Positions 7,011 through 16,186 are shown, counted from the stretch's first letter. The stretch is 40,167 nucleotides of DNA from Desulfobulbaceae bacterium (GCA_023230525.1 JALNXE010000034.1:1-40167), one strand, 5' to 3'. Made by a program: numbers and translations. The notes: generated from the letters alone by a model not told the origin.

Positions 7011-8134
7011 CCCAAATCCCCTCCCAACTCCGCTTCAATCTCCTCCACCGTCGGCAGGCTGGATTTAAGGCTCTCCGGCAGGGCGCGGGTCAGCTCGTAG
7101 TCGGAAATGCCGATGGGTTTGTGGATGTCGCGCAGGGTATACTCGACCAGGATGCGGTCCTTGGTCTGGCAGAGGATCAGGCCGATGGTTGGCTGATCGG
7201 TTTCGTTCCTGAGCTGATCGTCCACCACCGAGCAGTAGAAGTTCATCTTGCCGGCATACTCCGGCTTGAAGTCGCCCTTTTTCAGCTCGATAACGATGAA
7301 GCAGCGCAATTTGAGGTGGTAAAACAGCAAATCGAGGTAAAAGTCCCGGTCGCTCACCTCCAGATGATACTGCCGCCCGACAAAGGCAAACCCGGACCCC
7401 AGTTCCAGCAGGAACTTTTCCAGATGGTGGACCAACCCGGTCTCCAACTCCCGCTCATGAAACGGTTCCTCAAGGGTCAGGAAGTCGAACAGGTAAGGGT
7501 CCTTGAGCAACTGCCGGGCCAGCTCCGATTGCGGAGCGGGGAGACGGGCGGCAAAGTTGCTGACCGCCTCTCCCTGCCGCTCATGGGTCTTGCCCTTGAT
7601 CATCGCGGCCAGCGTATCCCGGCTCCAGCCCTGCGCAATTGTCTGCTGCATATACCAGAGGCGGGTAGGAAGGTCCTTGACCTTTTCGAGGAGGATGACG
7701 TGATGAAACCAGGGAATGCCGAACACTGTCGTGGCGGAAAAGGTCTCGGTGTCCAATTTTGCCGCAGGTTGCGGCACTTTTATATCTTCTTTGTTGTCAA
7801 ATAGTTGAAAGTTTGCATCGGGTTGCTGCGCTAATTTTGCCGCAGCCTGCGGCAAAATTGGGTAAGCCCGGTAGAACGCGATCATCCGGCCGATATTCCG
7901 CTCCGAAAAACCTTTGATCTCGGGTAGCTCGTTTTTCAGATCAACAGCCAGCCGGGGAATGACGCCCGCACCCCAGCCCTCTTCCTTCTGCCGCTGTTGG
8001 ATCATACGGCCGATGTCCCAATACATGACGATCATCTCCGCATTGGCTGCGAGAGCCGCCCGGGTCTGGGCCTGCCGGATTCGGTCCTTGATCTCTGCCA
8101 GGAGAGCGCCGTAAAAGACCAGATCAGAACCCAT
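7007..8134 (-). CDS. YhcG-type PD-(D/E)xK nuclease (DUF1016)
   Basis: An N-terminal DUF1016_N winged-helix region (about 1-150: YWDIGRMIQQRQKEEGWGAGVI..L..DL..E.PEIKGFSERNIGRMIAFYRAYP) is followed by a C-terminal YhcG nuclease domain. The pattern is YLDLLFYH (D268), IELKKG (E283, K285) and then the AGKMNFYCSVVDD motif. At 375 residues it is full length. These proteins are often encoded between type I hsd genes; the exact contribution is not settled. A linker (about residues 92-130) contains two Ala/Pro/Gln stretches encoded by palindromes. The start ATG 8134 has AAGGGGA upstream and overlaps the end of hsdM by 11 bases; the stop overlaps the hsdS start by four. Confidence 0.92.
   Translation of the reverse strand: MGSDLVFYGALLAEIKDRIRQAQTRAALAANAEMIVMYWDIGRMIQQRQKEEGWGAGVIPRLAVDLKNELPEIKGFSERNIGRMIAFYRAYPILPQAAAKLAQQPDANFQLFDNKEDIKVPQPAAKLDTETFSATTVFGIPWFHHVILLEKVKDLPTRLWYMQQTIAQGWSRDTLAAMIKGKTHERQGEAVSNFAARLPAPQSELARQLLKDPYLFDFLTLEEPFHERELETGLVHHLEKFLLELGSGFAFVGRQYHLEVSDRDFYLDLLFYHLKLRCFIVIELKKGDFKPEYAGKMNFYCSVVDDQLRNETDQPTIGLILCQTKDRILVEYTLRDIHKPIGISDYELTRALPESLKSSLPTVEEIEAELGGDLG
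7755..7859. repeat. Two related palindromes inside the DUF1016 gene
   Basis: 7833-7859 is a perfect inverted repeat, AATTTTGCCGCA - GCC - TGCGGCAAAATT. 7755-7781 is a less perfect relative (AATTTTGCCGCAGGTTGCGG then CACTTTT). Both are translated in frame as (L)PQ(A/P)AAKL. They differ in sequence from the GGGCGGG palindromes elsewhere in the operon and look like a second coding-palindrome family. Confidence 0.75.
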
Positions 8135-9728
8135 AGCCGATCCCCTTCAGGTTCTCGCGGATGGTCTCTTCCAGATCGCGGCCCTTGGCAAACTGCTCCG
8201 CCAGCCTGGTGGTGAGACCCTTCATCTTCTCATCAAAGGGGATGCCGTCATCTTCTTCCGCCTCGGTGCCGACATAGCGGCCCGGCATCAGCACATAGTT
8301 GTTCTTCCGGACCTCTTCCAGGGCGGCCGACTTGCAGAAACCAAGGATGTCGCGGTATGTCGCCGTAGGGGCGGGTTCCAAACCCGCCCTGATGGTGGAA
8401 CCAAAAGGGAGGGCGGGTTTGGAACCCGCCCCTACGGAACCCGGACCGACATTTCGCCAGGCGTGGTAGGTGCCGGTGATCAGGGCGATATCGTCGTCCG
8501 AAAATTCCTTGTTGCGGCGGTTGATCATGGAGCCTATCTTGCGGGCATCGATAAAGAGGATTTCGCCGGAACGGTTGCGGAATTTGCCGTTGGTCTTGTT
8601 ACGGGCCAAAAACCAGAGGCAGGCGGGGATCATGGTGTTGTAAAAGAGCTGGGCCGGCAGGGCCACCATGCAGTCGATAAGATTCGCCTCGATCATGTTC
8701 TTGCGGATCTCGCCTTCGCCGCCGGAATTGGAGTTCATGCTGCCGTTGGCCAGCACGATCCCGGCCGTGCCGCTGGGGCTGAGCTTGTGGGCAAAATGCT
8801 GCAACCAGGCATAGTTGGCGTTGCCCACCGGCGGCACCCCGTATTTCCAGCGGCTGTCGTCGCGCAGGTGATCGCCGCTCCAGTCGCTGACGTTGAAGGG
8901 CGGATTGGCGAGGATGAAGTCGGCCTTGAGGTTCTTGTGTTTGTCGCTGAGGAAGGTATCGCCCAGCTCGATTTTTGCATCAATGCCGCGAATGGCCAGA
9001 TTCATCTTGGCCAGGCGCAGGGTGGTGGGGTTGGATTCCTGGCCGTAAATGGACAGGTCCCTGATGTTGCCCTGGTGTTCCTCAACAAAGCGTTCACTCT
9101 GCACAAACATGCCGCCGCTGCCGCAGCAGCCGTCATAGACCCGGCCATGGTAGGGTTCAAGCATGGCGACCAACACCTTGACGATGCTTTGCGGAGTCCA
9201 GAACTGGCCGCCCTTCTTGCCCTCGGCATCGGCAAACTGGCCGAGAAAATATTCATACACCCGGCCCAGCAGATCCTTGGCCTTGTGGCCGTCCTGGTTG
9301 AAGCCGATGGTGCCGATCAGGTCGATGAGTTCGCCCAGGCGCTGCTTGTTCAGCTCAGGATCGGCGTAGATCTTGGGCAGCACCCCCTTGAGCGAGGGAT
9401 TAATCTTTTCGATGGCATCCATGGCCTCGTCGAGCCATTTGCCGATCTCCGGCTGTTTGGCTCGATCCTGCAAATGCTGCCAGCGAGCCTTTTCAGGCAC
9501 GAAAAAGATATTGTGGGCCAGGTACTCGTCGGCATCTTCCGGGTCGGCCCCTGCAAGCTCCCCTGCCCCTGCCTTGAGTTGCCCGTACAGATCGTTAAAG
9601 GCATCCGAGATGTATTTCAAAAAAATCAGGCCAAGAACAATATGCTTGTACTCGGCGGCATCCATGTTCGAACGGAGTTTGTCCGCCGCCGCCCACAGGG
9701 TTTTTTCCAGTTCGTTATTTTCAGCCAT
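8124..9728 (-). CDS. hsdM: Type I restriction-modification DNA methyltransferase subunit
   Basis: N6-adenine methyltransferase of the HsdMS complex. HsdM_N helices (1-150) are followed by the N6_Mtase domain with GGQFWTPQSIVKVLV (173-187), SAM motif I DGCCGSGGMF (199-208; the usual DPxCGSGG with G for P) and catalytic motif IV NPPF (275-278). Around residues 427-456 the protein carries GSVGAGSKPALPFGSTIRA plus GLEPAPTA, the product of an inserted inverted pair of palindromic repeats. The remainder is normal in length (534 residues). ATG 9728 is chosen over an upstream in-frame start because the protein then begins MAENNELEKTLW, as in relatives. First gene of the operon. Confidence 0.95.
   Translation of the reverse strand: MAENNELEKTLWAAADKLRSNMDAAEYKHIVLGLIFLKYISDAFNDLYGQLKAGAGELAGADPEDADEYLAHNIFFVPEKARWQHLQDRAKQPEIGKWLDEAMDAIEKINPSLKGVLPKIYADPELNKQRLGELIDLIGTIGFNQDGHKAKDLLGRVYEYFLGQFADAEGKKGGQFWTPQSIVKVLVAMLEPYHGRVYDGCCGSGGMFVQSERFVEEHQGNIRDLSIYGQESNPTTLRLAKMNLAIRGIDAKIELGDTFLSDKHKNLKADFILANPPFNVSDWSGDHLRDDSRWKYGVPPVGNANYAWLQHFAHKLSPSGTAGIVLANGSMNSNSGGEGEIRKNMIEANLIDCMVALPAQLFYNTMIPACLWFLARNKTNGKFRNRSGEILFIDARKIGSMINRRNKEFSDDDIALITGTYHAWRNVGPGSVGAGSKPALPFGSTIRAGLEPAPTATYRDILGFCKSAALEEVRKNNYVLMPGRYVGTEAEEDDGIPFDEKMKGLTTRLAEQFAKGRDLEETIRENLKGIGYGF
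8362..8438. repeat. Inverted pair of palindromic repeats inside hsdM
   Basis: CCGTAGGGGCGGGTTCCAAA continuing to CCCGCCC (8362-8389) and GGGCGGGTTTGGAACCCGCC continuing to CCTACGG (8411-8438) face each other across a 21-base spacer, a BIME-like arrangement. The pair is the most complete copy in the window and probably shows the unit boundaries (CCGTAG ... CTACGG). Confidence 0.9.
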
Positions 9729-9760
9729 GCAGTGTATATCTCCCGCCTTTCCAGTTAACA

Positions 9761-9789
9761 ATTATATGATTTCTCGATAATTATCACTT
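9761..9789 (-). promoter_or_regulatory. Candidate promoter of the hsdM operon with an overlapping palindrome
   Basis: On the minus strand a perfect TATAAT stands at 9766-9761, giving a start near 9754 and a leader of about 25 bases to ATG 9728. The -35 region is poor. A perfect palindrome GATAATTATC (9776-9785) lies between -35 and -10, a place where a repressor could act. No regulator gene is visible nearby. Confidence 0.4.
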
Positions 9790-10285
9790 ACGCAAGAGAT
9801 TGCCAAACGATATTTACGGCCTTAATCGTTTCTCACCGGTATCATGGCCATGCGGCAAATAGCCCCCGGTTTTGCCGGGTCAGCAGACCGCTAAAACCAG
9901 TGGCGACCATTTGCCGGCCCAGGTCCGCATCCGGGCAGAAATGGCGGGGGGTTTGCTGCTGCTTCCTCGTTAAGGCGGGGGATCATAAAAAAATACAAAA
10001 ACATCATAACAGCAGTATGGATTTATTTTGCATTTTCCCCTATCCAGAGGGTACATTCATCCATGCGTCATGACTGGGGAACTGTGGGGGAAATATGGCC
10101 ACGATGTTTAAAAGAATGCAACATTGCCATTGGCATGATGACTGCGCGGTTCGGAAGATGTAAAATCCTGATTACTGCATATTTGTCTCATTTATTCAAA
10201 TATCTATCAGCTGATGGGACCGGACGGATGAAGGGGAGGCCTTGACTGCTCCCTGTTCCGCCCGGCAATTCCGGAGAGAGTGAGA
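9790..10285. other. Divergent intergenic region, hsdM / efflux operon
   Basis: About 560 bases separate the divergent starts (9729-10285). I see no credible gene. Apart from the hsdM promoter and the sigma-54-like site at 10131, it holds only weak inverted repeats (for example around CCCGGTTTTGCCGGG, 9867-9881) and AT-rich stretches near 9985-10030. Confidence 0.5.
10131..10145 (+). promoter_or_regulatory. Candidate sigma-54 promoter for the TolC-MFP-RND operon
   Basis: TGGCATGATGACTGC fits the -24/-12 consensus TGGCACG-N4-TTGC with GG and GC separated by exactly ten bases and two mismatches. The predicted start is near 10157, about 130 bases before the TolC ATG. No enhancer-binding regulator is encoded next to it. 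Confidence 0.4.
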
Positions 10286-11632
10286 ATGAAAGCTGTTATT
10301 TTTATGCTGGTCGCTGTTTTCGTCAATGCAACATTTCTGCCCCCGGCCAGGGGCAGCGAGAAATGTATCAGCCTGCGGGAAGCCATTCTGACAAGCTTTA
10401 CCGGCAATCATGAGCTGAAAGGACGGCAAAGCCAGCTGGGGGCCAGTCAGGCCGATATCGGCATTGCCAGAAGCACCCTGCTGCCCTCCCTGGCCATCGA
10501 AGAAAAGTTCCAGCGCACCGCCAATCCCACCTATTCCTTCATGTCCAAGCTGAATCAGGAGCGCTTCACCGTCCAGGATTTCGCCATCGACTCCCTCAAC
10601 AATCCCGACGCCATCAGCGACTTCCAGACCATGTTCTCCATCGAACAGCCGCTTTTTGTCCGGCAGGCGAGCATCGGCCTGGATATGGCGAAAAAACAGT
10701 ATGAGATAGCAAACCAGCAGTATCTGCGCAAAAAGGAGGGGATTACCCTGGAGGTGGTGAAAACCTTTCTCATGGTGCAAACCAGCCGGGAATATGTGGA
10801 TGTGGCGGTAAAAGGGGTTGACGACGCCAGGGAGCACGTCCGGCTGAGTGAGCTGCGTTTCAATAACGAACTGGGCCTCTACTCCGATACCCTGCGGGCC
10901 CGCACCGCCCTGGCCGATGCGGAACAGAAGCTGGTGAGCGCCCGGAAAAATCACGATGTGGCCAAAAAAGGGCTGGGGCTGCTGCTCGGCCTGAACGACC
11001 CGGTGGACGCGGGACAGGAGAAGGTGGACCTGCCGCTCATGGAAATGGACTACTATACCGGGGCCAGTCTGCAGCGGGAGGATGTCAAGGCCATGGAGGG
11101 GCAGCGGGAAAACGCCAGGAAGAACCTGGCGCTCGCAACCGCCGGTTACCTGCCCACCGTCGGCCTGGCCGGCTCCTATATGCTCAACGACCATAATGTG
11201 CCGCTGGGCTCCGAAGGGGACAGCTGGCTGGTGGCGGCCATCCTGCGCTGGCAGCTCTTTGACGGCACCAAAAGGGAATACGAACGGGTCAAGGCCAAAC
11301 ATCAGATTTCCGAGACGGACCAGTATCTGCAGGGCCTGAAAAAGGCGGTGGAGTTCAAGGTCTATGAGGCATACCAGTCGGTTGCGGAAACCCGGAAAAA
11401 TCTTGAACTGGCCCGGTCCGCCCTGCTGATGGCCGAGGAAGGGCAGCGCCTGGTGCAGGTCCGCTATGAAAATTCACTGTCGCCTCTGATTGATCTGCTG
11501 GATGCCCAGGTGGCCCTTGACCATGCCCGGGCCGTGGTGGTTGCCAGGGAAAATGATCACGAACTGGTCAAGGCCACTCTCAGCTATGAGAGCGGCACCA
11601 TTCTCCATGATTTGCAGGTTGACAGCCAATAA
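10286..11632 (+). CDS. TolC-family outer-membrane efflux protein
   Basis: Outer-membrane channel of a tripartite pump. A signal peptide is visible (MKAVIFMLVAVFVNATFLPPARG-S, about 1-24), followed by a long helical protein with the two repeated OEP halves: SLREAILTSFTGNHELKGRQSQLGASQADIGIARSTLLPSL in the first, and LALATAGYLPTVGLAGSYMLND then VRYENSLSPLIDLLDAQVALDHARA in the second. At 448 residues it is of normal length. ATG 10286 follows GGAGAGAG with good spacing; the in-frame GTG six bases upstream is less likely. It is followed by the adaptor gene after about 15 bases. Confidence 0.93.
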   Translation: MKAVIFMLVAVFVNATFLPPARGSEKCISLREAILTSFTGNHELKGRQSQLGASQADIGIARSTLLPSLAIEEKFQRTANPTYSFMSKLNQERFTVQDFAIDSLNNPDAISDFQTMFSIEQPLFVRQASIGLDMAKKQYEIANQQYLRKKEGITLEVVKTFLMVQTSREYVDVAVKGVDDAREHVRLSELRFNNELGLYSDTLRARTALADAEQKLVSARKNHDVAKKGLGLLLGLNDPVDAGQEKVDLPLMEMDYYTGASLQREDVKAMEGQRENARKNLALATAGYLPTVGLAGSYMLNDHNVPLGSEGDSWLVAAILRWQLFDGTKREYERVKAKHQISETDQYLQGLKKAVEFKVYEAYQSVAETRKNLELARSALLMAEEGQRLVQVRYENSLSPLIDLLDAQVALDHARAVVVARENDHELVKATLSYESGTILHDLQVDSQ

Positions 11633-11647
11633 CAGGGAGTAATATTG

Positions 11648-12772
11648 ATGAAAGAAAAAATAGTCAAGGTGCTGGTCATTGCGACGCTGGCCCTGCTGCC
11701 GGCCGGTTGCCGGGACAAAATAGGTCCGGGAACCGCCGAGGTCAAAAGGCCGGTGGTGTCCGGGGTACAGTCGGCGGAGATCGTGGCTTCCGAGATTGAC
11801 GATTATTACGAGTCTTCAGCCACGGTCAAGGCGAAAACCGAAAGTGTGGTGGCGGCGCGCATGATGGGCACCGTGACCATGCTTGCGGTCAGGGAGGGTG
11901 ATCCGGTCAAAGCCGGGCAGCTCCTCCTGACCCTGGATGACCGGGATGTGAGGCAGAAAATCAATGGGGCCCAGGCCGCCCTGGCCGAGGCGGAAAGTGG
12001 GGTGGCCACCGCCGCGAAACAAAAAGAGCTGGCCCGGACCACCTATGGGCGCTTCGAAAAGCTTTTCGACGGCAAGGCCCTGACCAGACAGGAGCTGGAC
12101 GAGGCCCAGACCCGCATGAAGGTGGCTGAGATTGAGTATGAGCGCTATGGTGAGATGGTGAAAAGGGCTCGGGCGGGACTGGCGGAAGCCAGGGTGTATC
12201 AGGATTTTACCCGGGTGAGCTCGCCGGTTGACGGCGTAGTGAAAACCAAGCAGATTGAACTGGGCACCATGGCCATGCCGGGAGTGCCGCTCTTTACCAT
12301 TGAGGATAACTCCTCTTTCCGGCTGGAGATCGGGGTGAACGAAACCCTGGTCGACCGCCTGGCCCCGGGGCTGGCGGTTGAGGTCGCCATCCCGGCCACC
12401 GGCATGGAGCTGGCGGGCAAGATTTCCGACGTGGTGGGGGCGGTTGATCCCAGAACACGCAATTTCCTGGTCAAGATTGACGTGGCGGGAGCAGGGCTGC
12501 AGAGCGGCATGTATGCCAGGGTGCGCATCCCGGTGGGCAAACGCTCTACCATTCTGCTGCCTAAGGAGATTATTGTCGAAAAAGGGCAGCTGCACGGGGT
12601 GTATACCGTGGACGGCAGCAATCTCATCACCTATCGGCTCGTTCGTCTCGGCAAATTTTACGGCGATAAAAGGGAGATCCTGGCCGGGCTGCAGCCGGGG
12701 GAAAAGGTGATAACCGGCGGGGTGGACAGGGCGGTGGACGGAGGTCTGCTGCAAGGGGATAAAGGGCAATGA
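11648..12772 (+). CDS. RND efflux periplasmic adaptor (membrane fusion protein), probable lipoprotein
   Basis: Joins the inner-membrane pump to TolC. The N-terminal signal ends LALLPAGC at about residue 22, a plausible though imperfect lipobox, so the protein may be lipid-anchored. Then follow a barrel-sandwich/lipoyl half (VVAARMMGTVTMLAVREGDPVKAGQLLLTLDDRD), an alpha-hairpin (about 88-165), a second lipoyl half (YQDFTRVSSPVDGVVKTKQIELGTMAMPGVPLFTI) and a beta-barrel with a C-terminal membrane-proximal domain. ATG 11648 has GGGAG nine bases upstream. The stop overlaps the RND start as ATGA, which implies coupled translation. Confidence 0.93.
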   Translation: MKEKIVKVLVIATLALLPAGCRDKIGPGTAEVKRPVVSGVQSAEIVASEIDDYYESSATVKAKTESVVAARMMGTVTMLAVREGDPVKAGQLLLTLDDRDVRQKINGAQAALAEAESGVATAAKQKELARTTYGRFEKLFDGKALTRQELDEAQTRMKVAEIEYERYGEMVKRARAGLAEARVYQDFTRVSSPVDGVVKTKQIELGTMAMPGVPLFTIEDNSSFRLEIGVNETLVDRLAPGLAVEVAIPATGMELAGKISDVVGAVDPRTRNFLVKIDVAGAGLQSGMYARVRIPVGKRSTILLPKEIIVEKGQLHGVYTVDGSNLITYRLVRLGKFYGDKREILAGLQPGEKVITGGVDRAVDGGLLQGDKGQ

Positions 12773-15700
12773 AAGAAATCGGCATTTCAGGCCACATCGC
12801 CAGGGCGTTCATCAAATCAAAGCTGACGCCGCTTATCGTGCTGGCTTCTCTGCTGCTCGGCGTGTTCGCCGTGCTGGTTACCTCCCGGGAAGAGGAGCCG
12901 CAGATTGTCGTGCCCATGATCGATGTCATTGTCACCTTTCCCGGGGCCACGGCCAAGGAGGTGGAAGAGCGCGTCACCAAGCCCATGGAGAAATTTCTGT
13001 GGGAAATCAAGGGCGTGGAATACATCTATTCCATTGTCAAGCCCGGCATGAACCTGACCATTGTCCGCTTCTATGTGGGCGAGGACATGGAGAAGAGCCT
13101 GGTCAATCTGCACACCAAGCTGATGTCGCATTACGACCGAATCCCCGCCGGGGTGTCCCAGCCCCTGGTCAAGCCCAAATCCATTGACGATGTGCCGATC
13201 CTGACCCTGACCCTGTGGAACGAGCAGGCGCGGTATTCCGGTTATGAACTGCGGCGCGTAGCCGTGGAGGTGGCCGATGAGCTGAAGAAGGACATGAATG
13301 TCTCGGAGTTTTCGGTGATCGGCGGACAAAAACGGCAGGTGCGGGTCATCCTCGACCCGGCCCGCCTCCGGGCCTACCATATCCCCGCCGTGCAGATCAT
13401 GCAGACCCTGCAGCAGGCCAATTTCGTGCTGCCTGCCGGCTCCTTTCCGTCCAACAATGAGGAGTTTCTCGTTGAAACCGGGGCATTTCTGGAAAATATC
13501 GACGAGGTAGGCCGGGTGGTGGTGGCGGTGGCCGACGGCAAGCCCGTCTACCTGAAGGAGGTGGCTGAGCTGGCGGACGGGCCGGAGGAGCCGGCTGACT
13601 ATGTGTTCATGGGCAGCGGGCCGGCGGCCGCTGACAAGGATCTGCCGTTGCTTACCGGACCGCGGGAGGCGGTGACCATCGCCATATCCAAGAAAAAAGG
13701 GGCAAACGCCAGCACCGTGGCGGATGAGGCCCTGGCCAAGATCGAACAGCTGCGCGGCGGCATCCTGCCCACCGACATCCAGGTGACGGTGACCCGCAAT
13801 TACGGCGAGACGGCAAAGGATAAGTCCAACGAGCTGCTGGATCACATGCTGATCGCCACCATCTCGGTCATCATCCTCATGGCCCTCACCCTGGGCTGGC
13901 GCGAGTCCCTGGTGGTGGCCGTGGCGGTGCCGGTGACCCTGGCGCTGACGCTTTTGATCAACTATCTCTACGGCTATACCTTGAACCGGGTCACCCTGTT
14001 CGCCCTTATTTTCTCCATCGGTATTCTGGTGGATGATGCCATCGTGGTGGTGGAGAATATCCACCGCCATTTCAAGCTGCACGGGGTCAGTGCCCAGACC
14101 GCCGTGCTGGCGGTTGATGAGGTGGGCAGCCCCACCATTCTGGCCACCTTTGCCGTCATTTTCGCCCTGCTGCCCATGGCCTTTGTGCGGGGTCTGATGG
14201 GGCCGTATATGCGGCCCATCCCGGTGGGGGCTTCGGCCGCCATGCTCTTTTCCCTGCTGGTGGCCTTTATCGTCAGTCCCTGGCTCAGTTACAAGGTGCT
14301 CAAAAATGTGAAAAGCGATGCGCCGGGAGAACAAGAAACCAGCCGCCTGCATGATCTGTATGAGCGCATCCTCGGGCCGCTGCTCGATCACCGCGGCAAA
14401 AGGCTGCTCATGCTGGTCATTGTCGCCGGCCTGCTTTTCCTGTCCATGCTGCTGGTGCCTTTCAAGGCGGTGACCGTCAAGATGCTGCCCTTTGACAATA
14501 AGAGCGAAGTGCAGGTGATCATCGATATGCCGGAAGGGGTGAGCCTGGAGAGAACCGCCGCCCTGACCCGGGAGCTGGGCGACTTTCTGCAGACCGTGCC
14601 GGAGGTGACTGATTTCCAGTCTTACGTCGGCACGGCCGCGCCTTACAACTTCAACGGCCTGGTGCGCCATTATTTCCTGCGCCAGGGCAGCAACGTGGCG
14701 GATATTCAGGTAAATTTCGTGGGCAAGGGCCAGCGGCAGATGCAGAGCCATGAGCTGGCCACAAGGCTGCGCCCCTCGCTCAAGGAGATCGGCGACCGCT
14801 TTGGTGCCCGCCTCAAGGTGGCGGAAATTCCTCCCGGCCCGCCGGTGCTCAGCACCCTGGTGGCCGAGGTCTACGGACCGGACACCGAGAGGCAGATTGA
14901 GATCGCCAGGGAGATCAGAAACATCCTTGAGACCACCGACGGGGTGGTTGATGTGGACTGGTTCGTGGAGGATGACCAGCCCAAATTCACCTTTACCGTG
15001 GACAAGGAAAAGGCGGCGTATCATGGCATCAGCACGACGCTGGTGGCCCAGACTCTGCGCATGGTGCTCAACGGCACGGCGGCGGGCCTGGTGCATTATG
15101 AAAAGGAGAAGGAGCCGGTTGAGCTGATGCTGCGGGCCTCCCTGCCTGAGCGGGCAGGCATTGCCGCCCTGCAGGAGGTGACCGTACCGGCCGCCGACGG
15201 TTCCCTCATCCCGCTTGCCGCCCTGGTGCGCATCAGCCAGGGCGTGGAAAACAAGACTATTTATCATAAGAATCTCAAAAGGGTAACCTATGTCACCGGT
15301 GATGTGGCAGGGACCATAGAAAGCCCGGTCTACGCCATCCTGGAGATGAAGGAACGGATCCGGCAGCTCCCCCTGAAGGAGGGCTATGAACTGCAGCAGT
15401 ATTCCGCCGTGCAGCCATGGCTGGAGACCAAATACGCCATGAAATGGGACGGCGAATGGCACATCACCTATGAGGTGTTCCGTGATCTGGGCATTGCCTT
15501 TGCCGCAGTGCTGGTGTTAATCTATATCCTGGTGGTGGCCTGGTTCCGCAGCTTTGTCACCCCCCTGGTGATCATGGCCCCCATTCCCCTGACCCTGGTG
15601 GGCATCCTGCCGGGACACTGGCTGTTCGGCGCCTTTTTCACCGCCACCTCCATGATCGGCTTTATCGCCCTGTCCGGGATCATTGTCCGCAACTCCGTGC

Positions 15701-15990
15701 TGCTGGTGGATTTTGTCCAGATGGAGTGGCAGACCTGCGGCTCGCTGCGCACCGCCCTGATCACGGCCGGCGCGGTGCGGCTGCGGCCCATCGTGTTGAC
15801 GGCTTTGGCGGTGGTGGTCGGCTCGTTTGTCATGATCTTTGATCCGATCTTTCAGGGGCTGGCCATTGCCATGATGTTCGGCGCGGTGGCGGCCACGGCC
15901 CTGACGCTTGTTGCCGTGCCCCTGCTCTATTTTGAGTTTTTCCGCCACCGCAAGTGTCCGCTGGCGGACGAAGAAGAGACGGAGGAGTGA
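12769..15990 (+). CDS. RND-superfamily efflux permease (AcrB-like)
   Basis: Proton-driven inner-membrane pump of 1073 residues, a normal size. The first transmembrane helix (about 19-35) precedes a porter domain beginning EEEPQIVVPMIDVIVTFPGATAKEVEE. The TM helix 4 signature GILVDDAIVVVENIHRH carries the Asp-Asp pair used for proton relay. The second half repeats the layout, ending with helices containing GFIALSGIIVRNSVLLVDF and RLRPIVLTALAVVVGSFVM. Substrate cannot be told from sequence. No local regulator and no clear terminator are seen. Confidence 0.95.
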   Translation: MKEIGISGHIARAFIKSKLTPLIVLASLLLGVFAVLVTSREEEPQIVVPMIDVIVTFPGATAKEVEERVTKPMEKFLWEIKGVEYIYSIVKPGMNLTIVRFYVGEDMEKSLVNLHTKLMSHYDRIPAGVSQPLVKPKSIDDVPILTLTLWNEQARYSGYELRRVAVEVADELKKDMNVSEFSVIGGQKRQVRVILDPARLRAYHIPAVQIMQTLQQANFVLPAGSFPSNNEEFLVETGAFLENIDEVGRVVVAVADGKPVYLKEVAELADGPEEPADYVFMGSGPAAADKDLPLLTGPREAVTIAISKKKGANASTVADEALAKIEQLRGGILPTDIQVTVTRNYGETAKDKSNELLDHMLIATISVIILMALTLGWRESLVVAVAVPVTLALTLLINYLYGYTLNRVTLFALIFSIGILVDDAIVVVENIHRHFKLHGVSAQTAVLAVDEVGSPTILATFAVIFALLPMAFVRGLMGPYMRPIPVGASAAMLFSLLVAFIVSPWLSYKVLKNVKSDAPGEQETSRLHDLYERILGPLLDHRGKRLLMLVIVAGLLFLSMLLVPFKAVTVKMLPFDNKSEVQVIIDMPEGVSLERTAALTRELGDFLQTVPEVTDFQSYVGTAAPYNFNGLVRHYFLRQGSNVADIQVNFVGKGQRQMQSHELATRLRPSLKEIGDRFGARLKVAEIPPGPPVLSTLVAEVYGPDTERQIEIAREIRNILETTDGVVDVDWFVEDDQPKFTFTVDKEKAAYHGISTTLVAQTLRMVLNGTAAGLVHYEKEKEPVELMLRASLPERAGIAALQEVTVPAADGSLIPLAALVRISQGVENKTIYHKNLKRVTYVTGDVAGTIESPVYAILEMKERIRQLPLKEGYELQQYSAVQPWLETKYAMKWDGEWHITYEVFRDLGIAFAAVLVLIYILVVAWFRSFVTPLVIMAPIPLTLVGILPGHWLFGAFFTATSMIGFIALSGIIVRNSVLLVDFVQMEWQTCGSLRTALITAGAVRLRPIVLTALAVVVGSFVMIFDPIFQGLAIAMMFGAVAATALTLVAVPLLYFEFFRHRKCPLADEEETEE

Positions 15991-16125
15991 AATTTTTGCA
16001 TCAGCATGAGGGGCTGAGGTGGGGAAAATCGTGTCCCGGGCTTTGGGTTCCTAGCTTTTTTATTCTGCATAGTATGCAAGCGGCAAAAAGATATGCTAGG
16101 ATATCATAAAGGCTCCACGATACTG

Positions 16126-16141
16126 CGGCTCTCGAGAGCCG
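16126..16141. promoter_or_regulatory. Perfect 16-bp palindrome upstream of the cytochrome gene
   Basis: CGGCTCTCGAGAGCCG is fully self-complementary and ends 45 bases before the cytochrome start. There is no T-run on either side, so an operator is more likely than an intrinsic terminator. No matching half-sites were noticed elsewhere in the window. Confidence 0.4.
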
Positions 16142-16186
16142 GATTGACGGAAAAGTGATTTTTTGATGAAAAAAGGAGGGACTGAA

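Noticed and set aside
10196..11302. 368-codon open frame antisense to the TolC gene
   Set aside because: The sense frame has a signal peptide and TolC motifs; the antisense frame has no family features.
12817..15462. 881-codon open frame antisense to the RND permease
   Set aside because: Same reason: the sense strand encodes an unmistakable RND pump, and the antisense product is His/Gly/Gln-rich noise.
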